Positions 1 through 10,761 of a stretch of 64,000 nucleotides of DNA are shown one piece after another. A program made the position numbers and the translations under genes. This DNA comes from Mesorhizobium onobrychidis (GTDB lineage: Bacteria > Pseudomonadota > Alphaproteobacteria > Rhizobiales > Rhizobiaceae). Location of the stretch: the NCBI RefSeq assembly GCF_024707545.1, contig NZ_CP062229.1, forward strand, positions 6,243,501 through 6,307,500. The letters run 5' to 3'. The notes beneath the pieces are model-generated. The model was not told where the DNA came from and ran no database searches. It was given only the letters and a program-made list of their open reading frames with translations. Position 1 is the first letter of the stretch. Each line of letters begins with the position of its first letter.

Positions 1-807
1 CATATGGCGACCAAGGATCGTAAAGCCGATCTGGCGCTGTTCGCCGACAATGTCGAGCTCTGCGACATCACCGAGAACCTGGTGTTCTCGGACCCGTATT
101 TCGACGCCAAGATGAACCGGCATACGAGCCCGCAGCTGGACAGCATCGTCGCAGAGTTGCGCGCGGACCGCGATCTCAAGGTCGAGGCGCAGCGGCTGAA
201 GCACATTTTTGCGGCCAATGCGGAGACGCTGCTGCATGGCGACCTGCATTCCGGCTCGATCATGGTCACCGACTCAGAAACGCGGATGATCGATCCCGAA
301 TTCGCCTTCTACGGCCCGATCGCCTTCGACGTCGGCATGCTGCTCGCCAATTTCTGGATGGCGTTCTTCTCGCAGCGTGGCCACGAGCGGAATGGAAAGC
401 GCGACACCATGCGCGCCTATCTGCTCGATGTGACGGTCGACACATGGTCGGTCTTCCGCACCGAGTTCTCGCATCTGTGGCGAACCGAGCGCACGGGCAT
501 GCTCTACCAGAAGTGCCTGTTCGAGGATCAGGGCGACAGGCTTGGCGCCGAACAGGCGCTCGATCACATGCTGCATCAGGTCTGGACCGAAATGCTGGGC
601 TTTGCCGGCGTCGAGGTGCACAGGCGCATTCTGGGCCTCGCGCACAACGCCGATTTCGAGACCATTGCCGACGAGGATCTGCGCGCCACATGTGAGGCAA
701 AGGCGCTGAAATTCGGCCGTCACATCGCCGTCAACCGGCGCCAGATTCACAGCATCGACGAGGTCAACACGCTGGCCGCGCTGATCGAGCAGGAGAACAG
801 AATTTGA
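1..807 (+). CDS. mtnK: S-methyl-5-thioribose kinase, C-terminal part (runs off the left edge)
   Basis: The open frame is already running at base 1, so the N-terminal part lies outside the window and the ATG at position 4 is probably internal. The visible part carries the kinase Brenner-type motif [11 protein letters not shown] and the metal-binding stretch [17 protein letters not shown], both typical of MtnK in the APH/choline-kinase fold. MtnK phosphorylates 5-methylthioribose with ATP in the methionine salvage pathway. The stop overlaps the TTG start of mtnA (TTGA), so the two genes are translationally coupled. The family call is confident from the motifs and the mtnA neighbour; full length cannot be judged. 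Confidence 0.9.
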   Translation, partial: HMATKDRKADLALFADNVELCDITENLVFSDPYFDAKMNRHTSPQLDSIVAELRADRDLKVEAQRLKHIFAANAETLLHGDLHSGSIMVTDSETRMIDPEFAFYGPIAFDVGMLLANFWMAFFSQRGHERNGKRDTMRAYLLDVTVDTWSVFRTEFSHLWRTERTGMLYQKCLFEDQGDRLGAEQALDHMLHQVWTEMLGFAGVEVHRRILGLAHNADFETIADEDLRATCEAKALKFGRHIAVNRRQIHSIDEVNTLAALIEQENRI

Positions 808-1895
808 ACGTCGGCGACCGCCACTATCGCACCATCTGGCTGAGCGACGACGGGCGTTCGGTGGAGATCATCGACCAGCGCTGGCTGCCGCATGATTTCC
901 GCGTGGAAAAAGTCGGCACCGTTGCCGGCATCGCCACGGCGATCCGCGACATGTGGGTGCGCGGCGCGCCGCTGATCGGCGTCACCGCAGCCTATGGCGT
1001 CGCCATGCAAATGGCAAACGATCCTTCCGATGCAGCACTCGACGGCGTCTGGGAGGTCTTGCACGAAACGCGCCCGACAGCGATCAATCTGCGCTGGGCG
1101 CTCGATGAGATGCGCAATTTCCTGCGGCCGCTTCCATCTGGACAACGCGGCGAGGCTGCTTACCGGCGCGCCGGCGAAATCGCCGACGAGGATGTCGGCC
1201 TCAACCGCGCCATCGGCGCCAACGGCCTTGAACTCATCAAGGAAATCGCGGCGCGCAAGCAGCCGGGCGAACCGGTCAACATCCTGACCCACTGCAACGC
1301 CGGCTGGCTGGCCACCGTCGACTACGGCACCGCCACGGCGCCGATTTATCTGGCTACGGAAGCCGGCATTCCCGTTCACGTCTATGTCGACGAAACGCGC
1401 CCGCGCAACCAGGGCGCTCAGCTGACCGCATGGGAGATGGCCGGCCATGGCGTGCCGCATACGCTGATCGTCGACAATGCCGGCGGCCATCTGATGCAGC
1501 GCGGCAAGATCGACATGGTCATCGTCGGCACCGACCGCACCACCGCCGACGGCGACGTCTGCAACAAGATCGGCACCTATTTGAAGGCGCTGGCCGCGGC
1601 CGACAACGACGTGCCGTTCTACGTCGCGCTGCCCTCGCCGACCATCGACTGGACGGTGGGTGACGGGCTGGCCGAAATCCCGATCGAACAGCGCTCCAGC
1701 GACGAGGTCTCACTGGTCTGGGGCAAGACCGCGAATGGCGAGATCGCGCAGGTCCGCATCTCGCCGGAGACGACGCCCGCGGCGAACCCGGCCTTCGACG
1801 TGACGCCGGCACGGCTGGTCACCGGGTTGATCACGGAACGCGGCGTCGCCAAGGCCTCGCGCGAAGGTTTGAAGGCGATGTTTCCCGGACGCTGA
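804..1895 (+). CDS. mtnA: S-methyl-5-thioribose-1-phosphate isomerase
   Basis: A 363-residue protein of the eIF2B-like MtnA family, which converts 5-methylthioribose 1-phosphate to 5-methylthioribulose 1-phosphate, the step after MtnK. Visible family motifs are [13 protein letters not shown] near residue 53, [14 protein letters not shown] (catalytic Cys region), [16 protein letters not shown], and [18 protein letters not shown] with the catalytic Asp. The length is normal for the family. The start is a TTG overlapping the mtnK stop; the protein aligns from its first residues with the usual MtnA N-terminus. No other salvage genes (mtnB, mtnC, mtnD) are in view. A weak hairpin at 1984-1997 follows the gene. 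Confidence 0.95.
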   Translation: MNVGDRHYRTIWLSDDGRSVEIIDQRWLPHDFRVEKVGTVAGIATAIRDMWVRGAPLIGVTAAYGVAMQMANDPSDAALDGVWEVLHETRPTAINLRWALDEMRNFLRPLPSGQRGEAAYRRAGEIADEDVGLNRAIGANGLELIKEIAARKQPGEPVNILTHCNAGWLATVDYGTATAPIYLATEAGIPVHVYVDETRPRNQGAQLTAWEMAGHGVPHTLIVDNAGGHLMQRGKIDMVIVGTDRTTADGDVCNKIGTYLKALAAADNDVPFYVALPSPTIDWTVGDGLAEIPIEQRSSDEVSLVWGKTANGEIAQVRISPETTPAANPAFDVTPARLVTGLITERGVAKASREGLKAMFPGR

Positions 1896-2148
1896 TGATC
1901 CTGTCCCGCGGATACTGCTGAAACGGTTGCAGCGGACCACCGCCTAAACGTCAAGACTGCCGGTCTCGCCGGACCCTGAAAGACCCGCCCTCGCGGGCTA
2001 TGAAAAAGATCTGCGTCTACAAGACTCGGGCATTCCGATGTCGATCCACCTCATGATCCCGACAAGGCCGCCACCAAGTGGCGCAGCCAATGGCGCGGGA
2101 CTGCGCCAATGGAATTGGCTCTCTTGAACTCGTTCGTCCCAAATCGGA

Positions 2149-2180
2149 TTGCCAAGCCATGGTAGTGTGATTATACCAGT
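2149..2180 (+). promoter_or_regulatory. Promoter with overlapping GntR-type operator upstream of apnO
   Basis: The 337-base gap after mtnA holds a promoter-like pair, TTGCCA (2149-2154) and TTATAC (2171-2176), separated by 16 bases. The -10 element lies inside ATTATACCAG (2170-2179). The same 10-mer occurs before the transporter operon (6210) and before oiaX (14451). A repressor bound there would cover the -10 box. The rest of the gap shows only the weak hairpin at 1984-1997 (5-bp stem). Confidence 0.6.
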
Positions 2181-2232
2181 TACTAAGGTGACGATCGGCA
2201 GGGCCATCGTTCGAGATCAGGAGTACGGCTAG

Positions 2233-3060
2233 ATGACAACGATTGCGCTGTTTGGTGCCGGCGGCAAAATGGGTTACCGCCTGTCGACCAATTTTCGCGG
2301 CTCTCCCTACACGATACGCCATGTCGAGGTCAGCGACGCCGGCTGCGAGCGGCTGAAGACGGGGCTGGGCATCGACGCGGTCAGCGCAGATGAAGCCCTG
2401 AACGGCGCCGAGGTGGTGATCCTGGCGGTTCCCGACACCCATATCGGCAAGGTTGCGGCCAGCATCGAGGGCAAGCTTGCTTCCGGCACCATGGTCGTCG
2501 TGCTCGACGCCGCGGCACCTTTCGCCGGCCATTTGCCGAAACGGCCGGACCTGACCTATTTCGTCACCCATCCCTGCCACCCGCCGATCTTCAACGACGA
2601 AACCGATATGGCGGCCAAGAAGGACTATTTCGGCGGCGTCAAGGCCAAGCAGCATATGGTCAGCGCACTGATGCAGGGGCCGGAGGAAGATTTCGCCAAA
2701 GGCGAAGCAATCGCCAAGATCATCTGGGCTCCGGTCATGCGGTCGCATCGCGTCACGATCGACCAGATGGCGCTGCTCGAGCCGGGCCTTTCTGAGACTG
2801 TCTGCGCCTCCCTGCTCGTTGTCATGAAGGAAGCAGTCGACGAGGTCGTCGCCCGCGGGGTCGACCAGCAAGCGGCGCTCGACTTCCTGCTTGGCCACAT
2901 GAACGTGCTCGGCGCCGTCATCTTCGGTGAAACCAAGGGTGTGTTCTCCGACGCCTGCAACAAGGCCATCGAGTTCGGCAAGCCGGTGCTGATGCGCGAC
3001 GACTGGAAGCGGGTCTTCGAGCCTGAGGAGATCGCGGCCAGCATTCAGCGCATCACCTGA
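2233..3060 (+). CDS. apnO: D-apionate oxidoisomerase (phosphogluconate-dehydrogenase-like)
   Basis: A 275-residue NAD(P)-binding protein with an N-terminal Rossmann motif, ALFGAGGKMGYRL (residues 5-17), and a C-terminal helical domain like that of 6-phosphogluconate/ketol-acid dehydrogenases. A THPCHPPIFNDET stretch lies near residue 115. This architecture matches ApnO, which converts D-apionate to 3-oxo-isoapionate in D-apiose catabolism. The specific assignment rests on context: apsD, apnL, oiaX and oiaK lie within 15 kb and share the putative GntR operator. ATG 2233 is preceded by AGGAG at 2219-2223. The gene is monocistronic here, followed by a strong terminator. It could act on a related branched acid sugar, but no other pathway fits the neighbourhood as well. 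Confidence 0.8.
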   Translation: MTTIALFGAGGKMGYRLSTNFRGSPYTIRHVEVSDAGCERLKTGLGIDAVSADEALNGAEVVILAVPDTHIGKVAASIEGKLASGTMVVVLDAAAPFAGHLPKRPDLTYFVTHPCHPPIFNDETDMAAKKDYFGGVKAKQHMVSALMQGPEEDFAKGEAIAKIIWAPVMRSHRVTIDQMALLEPGLSETVCASLLVVMKEAVDEVVARGVDQQAALDFLLGHMNVLGAVIFGETKGVFSDACNKAIEFGKPVLMRDDWKRVFEPEEIAASIQRIT

Positions 3061-3094
3061 GGCGGAAGTAACTGAAAATCATGGAAGCATTTTG

Positions 3095-3120
3095 AGCCGT
3101 CCGCCCCCGGGGCGGCTTTT
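3095..3120 (+). terminator. Rho-independent terminator after apnO
   Basis: AGCCG (3095-3099) pairs with CGGCT (3113-3117) around a GC-rich inner stem, followed by a TTTT run. It sits 34 bases after the apnO stop and ends that transcript before the convergent gene at 3244. Confidence 0.75.
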
Positions 3121-3243
3121 CATTGATTGATTTGCATCCTCAACAATGCGGTTGTGGCCCGGCATCGAGGAGGGGCAATCTCATGCAACGCTGGCCAATC
3201 CTGACTGTATTTCTCGTGCTACCCTTTGCGTGACAGGCGCGTC

Positions 3244-4011
3244 CTATGTCACCGCGGTGACCTTACCCGCCGCATCGAGGCGACAGCCGACTCGCGCCTG
3301 CCGAACCTCGATGCCGCCTTGTCTTGCGTAGTGTATGCGCACCTCGATCCGCGCCGTGAGTGCGCCCCGACGTTGCTGGCGCAACGGACCTGCGCTTACC
3401 GCGTGAACACGTACGGCACCAAGGGGCGTCGCAGCCGACGCGATCGCCGTGCGGCAGGCGCGCACCACAGCTTGTGGGGTACCGGGTGTCGCTTTCAGTG
3501 GCGCCAGAAATCCCAACGGATAGCCATTGGTGATCGGCGCCAACGCGTCGCGACCAGTTCCGGAAGGCCTGAGCGCGCGCGGCAGTACGGCGAATTGTCT
3601 CGCGGCCTTGGCCTTGGCGGTGGCAGGCGTGATGCCGGCGCTGCCGCTCGCGACTTGCCCAGAGCCCAGGGCGGGGTTGCCTGGCTTACCGCCTGGAGCG
3701 GTGCCCGATCCGGACGAAGGGTCGCCCACCCCGACACCTGTGGATAGGCCCCCGGTTGCGCCGCCGAGGTTGCCGCTGACGCCAAGTCCGGCACCGAGCG
3801 ATCCTTTGCCCGCGCCGAGCGATCCGCCAAGGCTTGCTCCCCCTACTCCGTCGACGCTCGAGCCGCCCGCCACAGAGGCGCCTTTCGAGCCGGCGCTCAC
3901 GCCAGCACCGACCCCGACACCGCCAAGTTTACCACCAAGCCCCGCGTCAAGAGCCGAGGCAGGGCCAATTGCGATCGCGACTGTCAATGCGGCTGCGACG
4001 TATTTGTTCAT
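3244..4011 (-). CDS. Secreted glycine-rich protein of unknown function
   Basis: A 255-residue protein beginning MNKYVAAALTVAIAIGPASA, a clear signal peptide with a likely cleavage after ASA. Residues about 22-115 are a low-complexity Gly/Ser/Ala region with recurring GLG, GVGVG and GSLGAG units. The remaining third is a more ordinary globular stretch with several Arg and two Cys. The ATG at 4011 is chosen because AGGAGG (complement of 4021-4026) lies 9 bases upstream; the in-frame ATG at 4017 would be too close to it. I do not recognise a family. It is convergent with apnO and lies downstream of the coiled-coil protein gene. Both interrupt the apiose genes and have no evident link to them. 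Confidence 0.6.
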   Translation of the reverse strand: MNKYVAAALTVAIAIGPASALDAGLGGKLGGVGVGAGVSAGSKGASVAGGSSVDGVGGASLGGSLGAGKGSLGAGLGVSGNLGGATGGLSTGVGVGDPSSGSGTAPGGKPGNPALGSGQVASGSAGITPATAKAKAARQFAVLPRALRPSGTGRDALAPITNGYPLGFLAPLKATPGTPQAVVRACRTAIASAATPLGAVRVHAVSAGPLRQQRRGALTARIEVRIHYARQGGIEVRQARVGCRLDAAGKVTAVT

Positions 4012-4074
4012 TTCCATACTCCTCCTGCGGCATGTATCTCGGCCCACGGAAATGCGGTTCGCGATCAGCCCTCG

Positions 4075-5859
4075 CTAGCGAGAGCCGAGCTTCGGCGGTC
4101 GCTTCGGGAGCAACGCGTCGGGAAGCGCAATGGTCGCCACCAGAACAGGTCGCGATGGCCTTTTGACCTTCACTTTGTGGATTTCCCGCAACCCGGGTTG
4201 ATGGGCTGGTCGCGAGCGCGCAGACACATCTCCACGTGAAGTTGCGCCGGCACGTGCCTTCGGAGCGCGGTTCATACGCTCGGTGCGACGCTCATCCCGG
4301 GCCTTTTCAATGTCAGTCGCCTTTCGCGCGGCGCTGAGGTCGCGGGCTAGACCGATGGCCTTGTTGCGCTCCTGCTCCAACGCGACGCTCAGCTCCATTG
4401 AGACTCGGCTCGCTTCCTGCTTTGCCGCGTCGCGTTCCCGGCGAGCGCTGTCGAGATCACGTGCGGCTGAATCTGCCCGTTCGCGTTCCAGTTCGAGTGC
4501 ATCGCCAGCTCGCTTTAAAGCCGCCTCTGCCACCTGTCGTTCCTTGATGGCGTTGGTCTGCGCGGCCGCAGCCAGATCTGCGCTTGTCTTAAGAGCGTCG
4601 ATAGTTTGGCGCGCCACGGTGAGTTCGCGTTCGAAGCGCTCAGCCTTGTGCCGCTCCTCATCAAGCGCTCGCTGCGCCTCTGCCACAGAGGCCTCCATAG
4701 AGTGACGCGCTTCAAGCCTGGCCGCCTTCTCGTGATCGGCGAGAATGGCTTTGGCCTTTAAGCCTTTGACTTCGCGTTGCGCCACTTCCAGATCGAGCGC
4801 GAGCTCTTCGGCTCTTCGCCGCTGCTGATTTAGGGCTTGTCCTTGTTCAGCCATCGTGTCGGCTGCCGCACGCGCCTGCGCGCTGGCGTCGCGGGCGCCG
4901 CGCTGCATCACGGCCAGTTCCGTTCGCGCCGCCGCCAATTCGCGGCCCTCATGGTCACCGCGAGCCGGCTGCACGCTCTTCCTGAGCGCGTCCACTTCCC
5001 TCAGCGCCGCAAAGAGCTGCTGTTCCAGTGCGCCGCGGTCAGTCCGCACCGCATCGAGTTCCCGTACCAAGGCGGCAGCCCGTTGACGCGCCGTCGCAAG
5101 GTTCTGATTGTGTCGGACGGCATCGTTGCGAGCAGTCTGGCGAGCCGCAAGTGCTTCCTCGCGAGCTGCCGCAATTTCCATGCGAGCGGCGGACAGCTCA
5201 TTCAGCAATGCCCCTTCCAGAGCTTGCTGTTGCTCCGCTGCAGGCTGCCAAGGTGTGTGGGAACCGCGCACGCTCGGTTGCGCCTCGGCCTTGCCCTTCT
5301 CGACACTGGCGCGTTCCGAAGCCACGGCCGAAGAGCTGTCGTCGGCTGCGTCTGCCGGCGGGTCGGGCGCTTTTCGTTTGCCCGGGTGTTCCACCGAACC
5401 TGTGATGTCCGAGGGCAGATTTTGTATCAGTTTGACGGTTGTATCCGCCCGTTCTTGACGGCCGCTCCTGGCTTGCAAGCGATCGGAAATCAGCTCTGCC
5501 AGCTCCTCCTCACGCAGACCTGCGGCGGCAATGTTCCCGATCACTGGAAGGTCAAGCGTGCCAGCCGAGTCGATGGTGAAAGTATGGTTGAGCTGCAACG
5601 CCTCCAAAACGCCATCGCGCAAGGCAGTCCATCGCCAAACATGCAGTTCGATCGTGTCTCGCGGGGCAAGTCTGTCGTCAGTCTTCGGCCGACCGTGTGC
5701 CGCGGATTCCAGCAGCAGGATGATACAGAACGAAATGAGGCACAACATGGCGCTGCAGCTCCTGCCGCACATGCCACGAAATGAAGCCAAATGCCGTCGG
5801 TCAGCAAAGCTTAGCGCGGGGCTGCAGGATGGCGGCCTGGAACTCTGCACAAAATTCAT
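4075..5859 (-). CDS. Polysaccharide-export-domain protein with a long coiled coil
   Basis: A 594-residue protein. A hydrophobic segment (about residues 37-54) could anchor it in the membrane. Residues about 64-130 (LAPRDTIELHVWRW, then GTLDLPVIGNI and GLREEELAELI) resemble the Poly_export domain of Wza/ExoF proteins. No SLBB domain follows. Instead about 210-520 is an Ala/Glu/Arg-rich coiled coil, and the last 70 residues are basic. The start at 5859 has GAGG 8 bases upstream; the next in-frame ATG (5772) lacks a ribosome site. Role unknown: possibly an envelope scaffold or exopolysaccharide export accessory, but no glycosyltransferase or other export gene is nearby. Confidence 0.6.
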   Translation of the reverse strand: MNFVQSSRPPSCSPALSFADRRHLASFRGMCGRSCSAMLCLISFCIILLLESAAHGRPKTDDRLAPRDTIELHVWRWTALRDGVLEALQLNHTFTIDSAGTLDLPVIGNIAAAGLREEELAELISDRLQARSGRQERADTTVKLIQNLPSDITGSVEHPGKRKAPDPPADAADDSSSAVASERASVEKGKAEAQPSVRGSHTPWQPAAEQQQALEGALLNELSAARMEIAAAREEALAARQTARNDAVRHNQNLATARQRAAALVRELDAVRTDRGALEQQLFAALREVDALRKSVQPARGDHEGRELAAARTELAVMQRGARDASAQARAAADTMAEQGQALNQQRRRAEELALDLEVAQREVKGLKAKAILADHEKAARLEARHSMEASVAEAQRALDEERHKAERFERELTVARQTIDALKTSADLAAAAQTNAIKERQVAEAALKRAGDALELERERADSAARDLDSARRERDAAKQEASRVSMELSVALEQERNKAIGLARDLSAARKATDIEKARDERRTERMNRAPKARAGATSRGDVSARSRPAHQPGLREIHKVKVKRPSRPVLVATIALPDALLPKRPPKLGSR

Positions 5860-7381
<1,522 letters not shown>

Positions 7382-7400
7382 GCCGGCGTGACATCAATAG

Positions 7401-7429
7401 CAAGGGACGAGCTTCCGGCTCGTCCCTTG
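7401..7429 (+). terminator. Perfect hairpin after the binding-protein gene (partial terminator or mRNA stabiliser)
   Basis: CAAGGGACGAGC (7401-7412) and its exact complement (7418-7429) form a 12-bp stem with a 5-base loop, 19 bases after the stop. There is no T tract. Within an operon this commonly raises binding-protein expression relative to downstream genes. Confidence 0.65.
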
Positions 7430-7475
7430 CTTCCATTTCCTGGGTGCCCCTGACCGCCATGCCGAACAAGCCGAC

Positions 7476-8150
7476 ATGTTGAACAAGCTGACTTGGCCGA
7501 CCGTTGCCTGGCCGATCCTCGCCGCGCCGATGCTTGCCGTTACCGTCGGCATTAGCCTGACCGCCTGCAAGATCCTGCCGACACCATCCGGAGAAAACGA
7601 CGGCAAAGCGCCGGCCTTCAATGCGGACAAGATGGTCGGGGATATCTGGGCTGCCAAGGTGGTGCCCTATCTCCAGCAGAAGGCCGGACCGTTTCCCGAG
7701 GTTCATGCCCTGGCGAAAGCCGATCCAGCGGCTGCCGGCGCCAAGTATGGCAATCCGAAGAAGCAGGCGAATTCGCCATGGACCTTTGCGGTTCGCCTCG
7801 AAGGCAAGGTGGTCACGGCGAATACACAGTCACGCGCGGCGACCATGGACGTCGATGCCGACGGCGACGGCAAGGCGGATGCGCGGGTGCAGATCGGACC
7901 GGCGATGCGTGGCACCGCGCTGCGCGACAGTCTCGACTTCATCCAGTTCAACGATTTCACCAACCAGATCGACTTCGCCCAGTTCGGCAAGGCGTTCAAC
8001 ATCTATGCCGACAGGACAGTGCTTTCCAAGCTGCCGCGCGAAGCGCTGGAGGGCCGGAGCGTTAGGGTTGTCGGCGCCTATGCCATGGGCAGCGGCCAGG
8101 ACCTGCCGCTGGTGACGCCGGCGGAGGCAGAGATCGGGCCGAAGCCATGA
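7476..8150 (+). CDS. DUF2291 family lipoprotein of a sugar ABC transporter
   Basis: A 224-residue protein with an N-terminal hydrophobic segment ending in the lipobox-like SLTAC (Cys near residue 31), so it is probably lipid-anchored in the periplasm. The body matches the DUF2291 family (NADKMVGDIWAAKVVPYL, DFIQFNDFTNQIDFAQFGKAFN). That family is repeatedly found between binding-protein and ATPase genes of ribose-type transporters; its molecular role is unknown. It also contains DVDADGDGKAD, a Ca-binding-like acidic loop. Its stop overlaps the ATPase start (ATGA). Confidence 0.8.
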   Translation: MLNKLTWPTVAWPILAAPMLAVTVGISLTACKILPTPSGENDGKAPAFNADKMVGDIWAAKVVPYLQQKAGPFPEVHALAKADPAAAGAKYGNPKKQANSPWTFAVRLEGKVVTANTQSRAATMDVDADGDGKADARVQIGPAMRGTALRDSLDFIQFNDFTNQIDFAQFGKAFNIYADRTVLSKLPREALEGRSVRVVGAYAMGSGQDLPLVTPAEAEIGPKP

Positions 8151-9700
8151 ATGCCGCCATCGATCACGATGTCATCCTGAAACTGGAAGACGTCTCGAAG
8201 GTTTACTCGGGCACCGTCGCGGTCAAGCGCGCGAATTTCGAGGTGCGCAAGGGCGCGGTCAACGTGCTGGTCGGCGAGAACGGTGCCGGCAAATCGACGC
8301 TGATGAAGATCATCGCCGGCGTCGAACAGCCGACGCTCGGCCGCATTCTCCTGGAGGGCGAGGAGGTTTCCTTCTCATCGTCGGGGGACGCGGTGAGCAG
8401 CGGCATCGGCATGGTGTTCCAGGAGCTGAACCTGTTCGGCAATCTCACGGTCGCCGAGAATATTTTCGCCACGCGCGAGATCACCAACCGGTTCCGCAAG
8501 ATCGACAGCCGCGAACAGGAGCGCCGCGCGGCGGAATTTCTCGAGCGCCTGGAAGCCGGCATCCGGCCCGATATGCTGGTCGAGGACCTGCGCATCGGCC
8601 AGCAGCAATTGGTCGAGATCGCCAAGGCGGTTTCGCTCGACGCGCGCATCCTGATCATGGACGAACCGACCTCGGCGCTGAGTGCGGCGGAGGTCGAGAT
8701 CCTGTTCAAGGTGATCGCCGACCTCAAGGCGCGCGGCGTGGCGATCGTCTACATCTCGCACCGGCTCGAGGAGCTGATCCGTATTGGCGACTACATCACC
8801 GTGCTGCGCGATGGGCGGATCACCGGCCAGGAGAAGATGAAAAACGTCGACATGCAATGGATCGTGCGGCAGATGATCGGCTCGGACGCCAAGGACTTCG
8901 CCAAGGCCGACGGCCATATTCCAGGCGAAGAGATCTTCCGCGCCGAGGACATCTGCCTGCCGCGCGTAACCGGTGGGCTTGCCGTCGATCATGTCTCGCT
9001 GTCGCTGCGCGCCGGCGAAATCCTCGGCATCTACGGCCTGATGGGCGCCGGGCGCAGCGAGCTGTTCGACTGCATCATGGGACGTCACGGCCATGCGACA
9101 GGATCGATCTTCATCGCCGGCAAGAAGGTCAGAGAGCGCGACACGACGCGGCGGATCCGGCGCGGGCTGGCGTTGATCCCCGAGGACCGCCAGCGCGAAG
9201 GGCTGGTCTCGATCCTTTCGGTTGCCAGCAACCTGACGCTGGCTAGCCTGTCGCGGTTTGTCCGCCTGTTTCACATTCGCGGTGCCGAGGAAAACCAGGC
9301 GGTGACGCAGATGGTGCGGGAACTGGCGATCAAGGTCGCCAATCCGGCACAGGAGGTCTCGTCGCTGTCGGGCGGCAACCAGCAGAAGGTGGTCATCGGC
9401 AAGGCGCTGCTCACCGGACCCAAGGTGCTGCTAATGGACGAACCAAGCCGCGGCATCGATGTCGGCGCCAAGGCCGATGTCTTCCGCACCATGCGCAAAC
9501 TGTCCCGCGACGGGCTGGGCATACTTTTCGCCACCTCCGATCTCGACGAGGTGATGGCACTGTCGGACCGGATCGCGGTGATGAGCAATGGAAAACTGAC
9601 CGGCATGTTCGATCGCGCCGAGGCGACGGAGGCGGCACTTGTCGCCGCATCGGCGCTTGGCCACGGACCGGTCCCCGCACACGGAGAGCCACGCCCATGA
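8147..9700 (+). CDS. Sugar ABC transporter ATPase, two nucleotide-binding domains (RbsA type)
   Basis: A 517-residue tandem ATPase. The first domain has Walker A GENGAGKST (about residue 45), signature RIGQQQLVEIAKA and Walker B ILIMDEPTSAL. The second has the usual degenerate Walker A (GLMGAGRSE), signature LSGGNQQK and LLMDEPSRGIDVG. This is the standard RbsA/MglA/XylG arrangement with only the first site fully canonical. It energises uptake by the permease at 9697 and overlaps both neighbours by 4 bases, so it belongs to the same operon. Confidence 0.95.
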   Translation: MNAAIDHDVILKLEDVSKVYSGTVAVKRANFEVRKGAVNVLVGENGAGKSTLMKIIAGVEQPTLGRILLEGEEVSFSSSGDAVSSGIGMVFQELNLFGNLTVAENIFATREITNRFRKIDSREQERRAAEFLERLEAGIRPDMLVEDLRIGQQQLVEIAKAVSLDARILIMDEPTSALSAAEVEILFKVIADLKARGVAIVYISHRLEELIRIGDYITVLRDGRITGQEKMKNVDMQWIVRQMIGSDAKDFAKADGHIPGEEIFRAEDICLPRVTGGLAVDHVSLSLRAGEILGIYGLMGAGRSELFDCIMGRHGHATGSIFIAGKKVRERDTTRRIRRGLALIPEDRQREGLVSILSVASNLTLASLSRFVRLFHIRGAEENQAVTQMVRELAIKVANPAQEVSSLSGGNQQKVVIGKALLTGPKVLLMDEPSRGIDVGAKADVFRTMRKLSRDGLGILFATSDLDEVMALSDRIAVMSNGKLTGMFDRAEATEAALVAASALGHGPVPAHGEPRP

Positions 9701-10761
9701 CTGACATCCCGGCCAAGGCCTCAGTTGCCTCCGCCTCGAACGGCTCCGTGCTGCTGACGCTGATGAAGGCGAGGACGTTCATCGCGCTGATCGCCGTCCT
9801 GATCTTCTTCTCGATCGCAGCGCCGAATTTCCTGTCGGCCGCCAATCTGATCCTGATGTCGAAGCACGTGGCGCTGAACGCCTTCCTGGCCATGGGCATG
9901 ACCTTCGTCATCATCACCGGAGGCATCGACCTGTCGGTTGGTTCGATCGTCGGCCTGTGCGGTATGGTCGCCGGCTATCTCGTGCTCAACGGCATCGACC
10001 TGCAGATCGGCTACACGATCTATTTCAACGTCTTCGAGATCGCACTGATCACACTTGCGGTCGGCATACTGATCGGCGCCGTCAATGGATTGCTGATCAC
10101 CAGGCTGAATGTCGCGCCGTTCATCGCCACGCTCGGCGTGCTCTACGTCGCGCGCGGCCTGGCGCTGCTGTCGTCCGACGGCCGCACCTTCCCGAACCTC
10201 GTCGGCAAGCCCGATCTGGGTACGACCGGATTCGGCTTCCTCGGTGCCGGCCGGCTGCTCGGCCTGCCGGTTTCGATATGGATACTAGTCGTCGTAGCAC
10301 TTGGGGCGGCTTACCTGGCCAAATACACCCCGCTCGGCCGCCACATCTTCGCCGTCGGCGGCAACGAGCGGGCGGCGCGGATTTCGGGCATCCGGGTCAA
10401 CATGGTGAAGATGTTCGTCTACATGTTCTCCGGTTTCTGCGCGGCAATCGTCGGCCTGATCATCTCGTCCGAGCTGATGGCCTCGCATCCGGCGACCGGC
10501 GAAAGCTTCGAGCTCAACGCCATCGCAGCGGCGGTGCTCGGCGGCACCTCGATGTCGGGTGGCCGCGGCACGATCGGCGGCACCATCGTCGGCGCCTTCG
10601 TCATCGGCATTCTCTCCGACGGGCTGGTGATGATGGGCGTAAGCTCGTTCTGGCAGATGGTGATCAAGGGCCTCGTCATCATCGTCGCCGTCGTCGTCGA
10701 CCAGGCGCAGCGCCGGCTGCAGAGCCGCGTGACGCTGATGCAGATGGCAAAGGCAGGCTGA
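9697..10761 (+). CDS. Sugar ABC transporter permease (RbsC type)
   Basis: A 354-residue inner-membrane protein with about nine to ten hydrophobic segments. Family motifs include FVIITGGIDLSVGSIVGL (about residues 68-85) and AAAVLGGTSMSGGRGTIGGT (about 277-296), characteristic of the BPD_transp_2 permeases of ribose/xylose/galactose importers. The stop overlaps the apsD start (TGATG). Confidence 0.95.
   Translation: MTDIPAKASVASASNGSVLLTLMKARTFIALIAVLIFFSIAAPNFLSAANLILMSKHVALNAFLAMGMTFVIITGGIDLSVGSIVGLCGMVAGYLVLNGIDLQIGYTIYFNVFEIALITLAVGILIGAVNGLLITRLNVAPFIATLGVLYVARGLALLSSDGRTFPNLVGKPDLGTTGFGFLGAGRLLGLPVSIWILVVVALGAAYLAKYTPLGRHIFAVGGNERAARISGIRVNMVKMFVYMFSGFCAAIVGLIISSELMASHPATGESFELNAIAAAVLGGTSMSGGRGTIGGTIVGAFVIGILSDGLVMMGVSSFWQMVIKGLVIIVAVVVDQAQRRLQSRVTLMQMAKAG

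Noticed and set aside
1984-1997. Terminator after mtnA
   Set aside because: CCCGC/GCGGG is only a 5-bp stem with no T tract; too weak to report as a terminator.
3226-4166. Plus-strand open frames rich in Pro/Thr opposite the glycine-rich gene
   Set aside because: They are the antisense of Gly/Ser repeats; the minus frame has a signal peptide and an AGGAGG site at correct spacing.
4283-5784. Several plus-strand open frames opposite the coiled-coil gene
   Set aside because: Ser/Arg/Ala-rich mirror images of a coiled coil, with no ribosome sites or family features.
9957-10760. Long plus-strand open frame upstream of apsD
   Set aside because: It is a shadow of the permease gene in another frame (Arg/His-rich, no family motifs); apsD starts at 10761 with a TGATG overlap.
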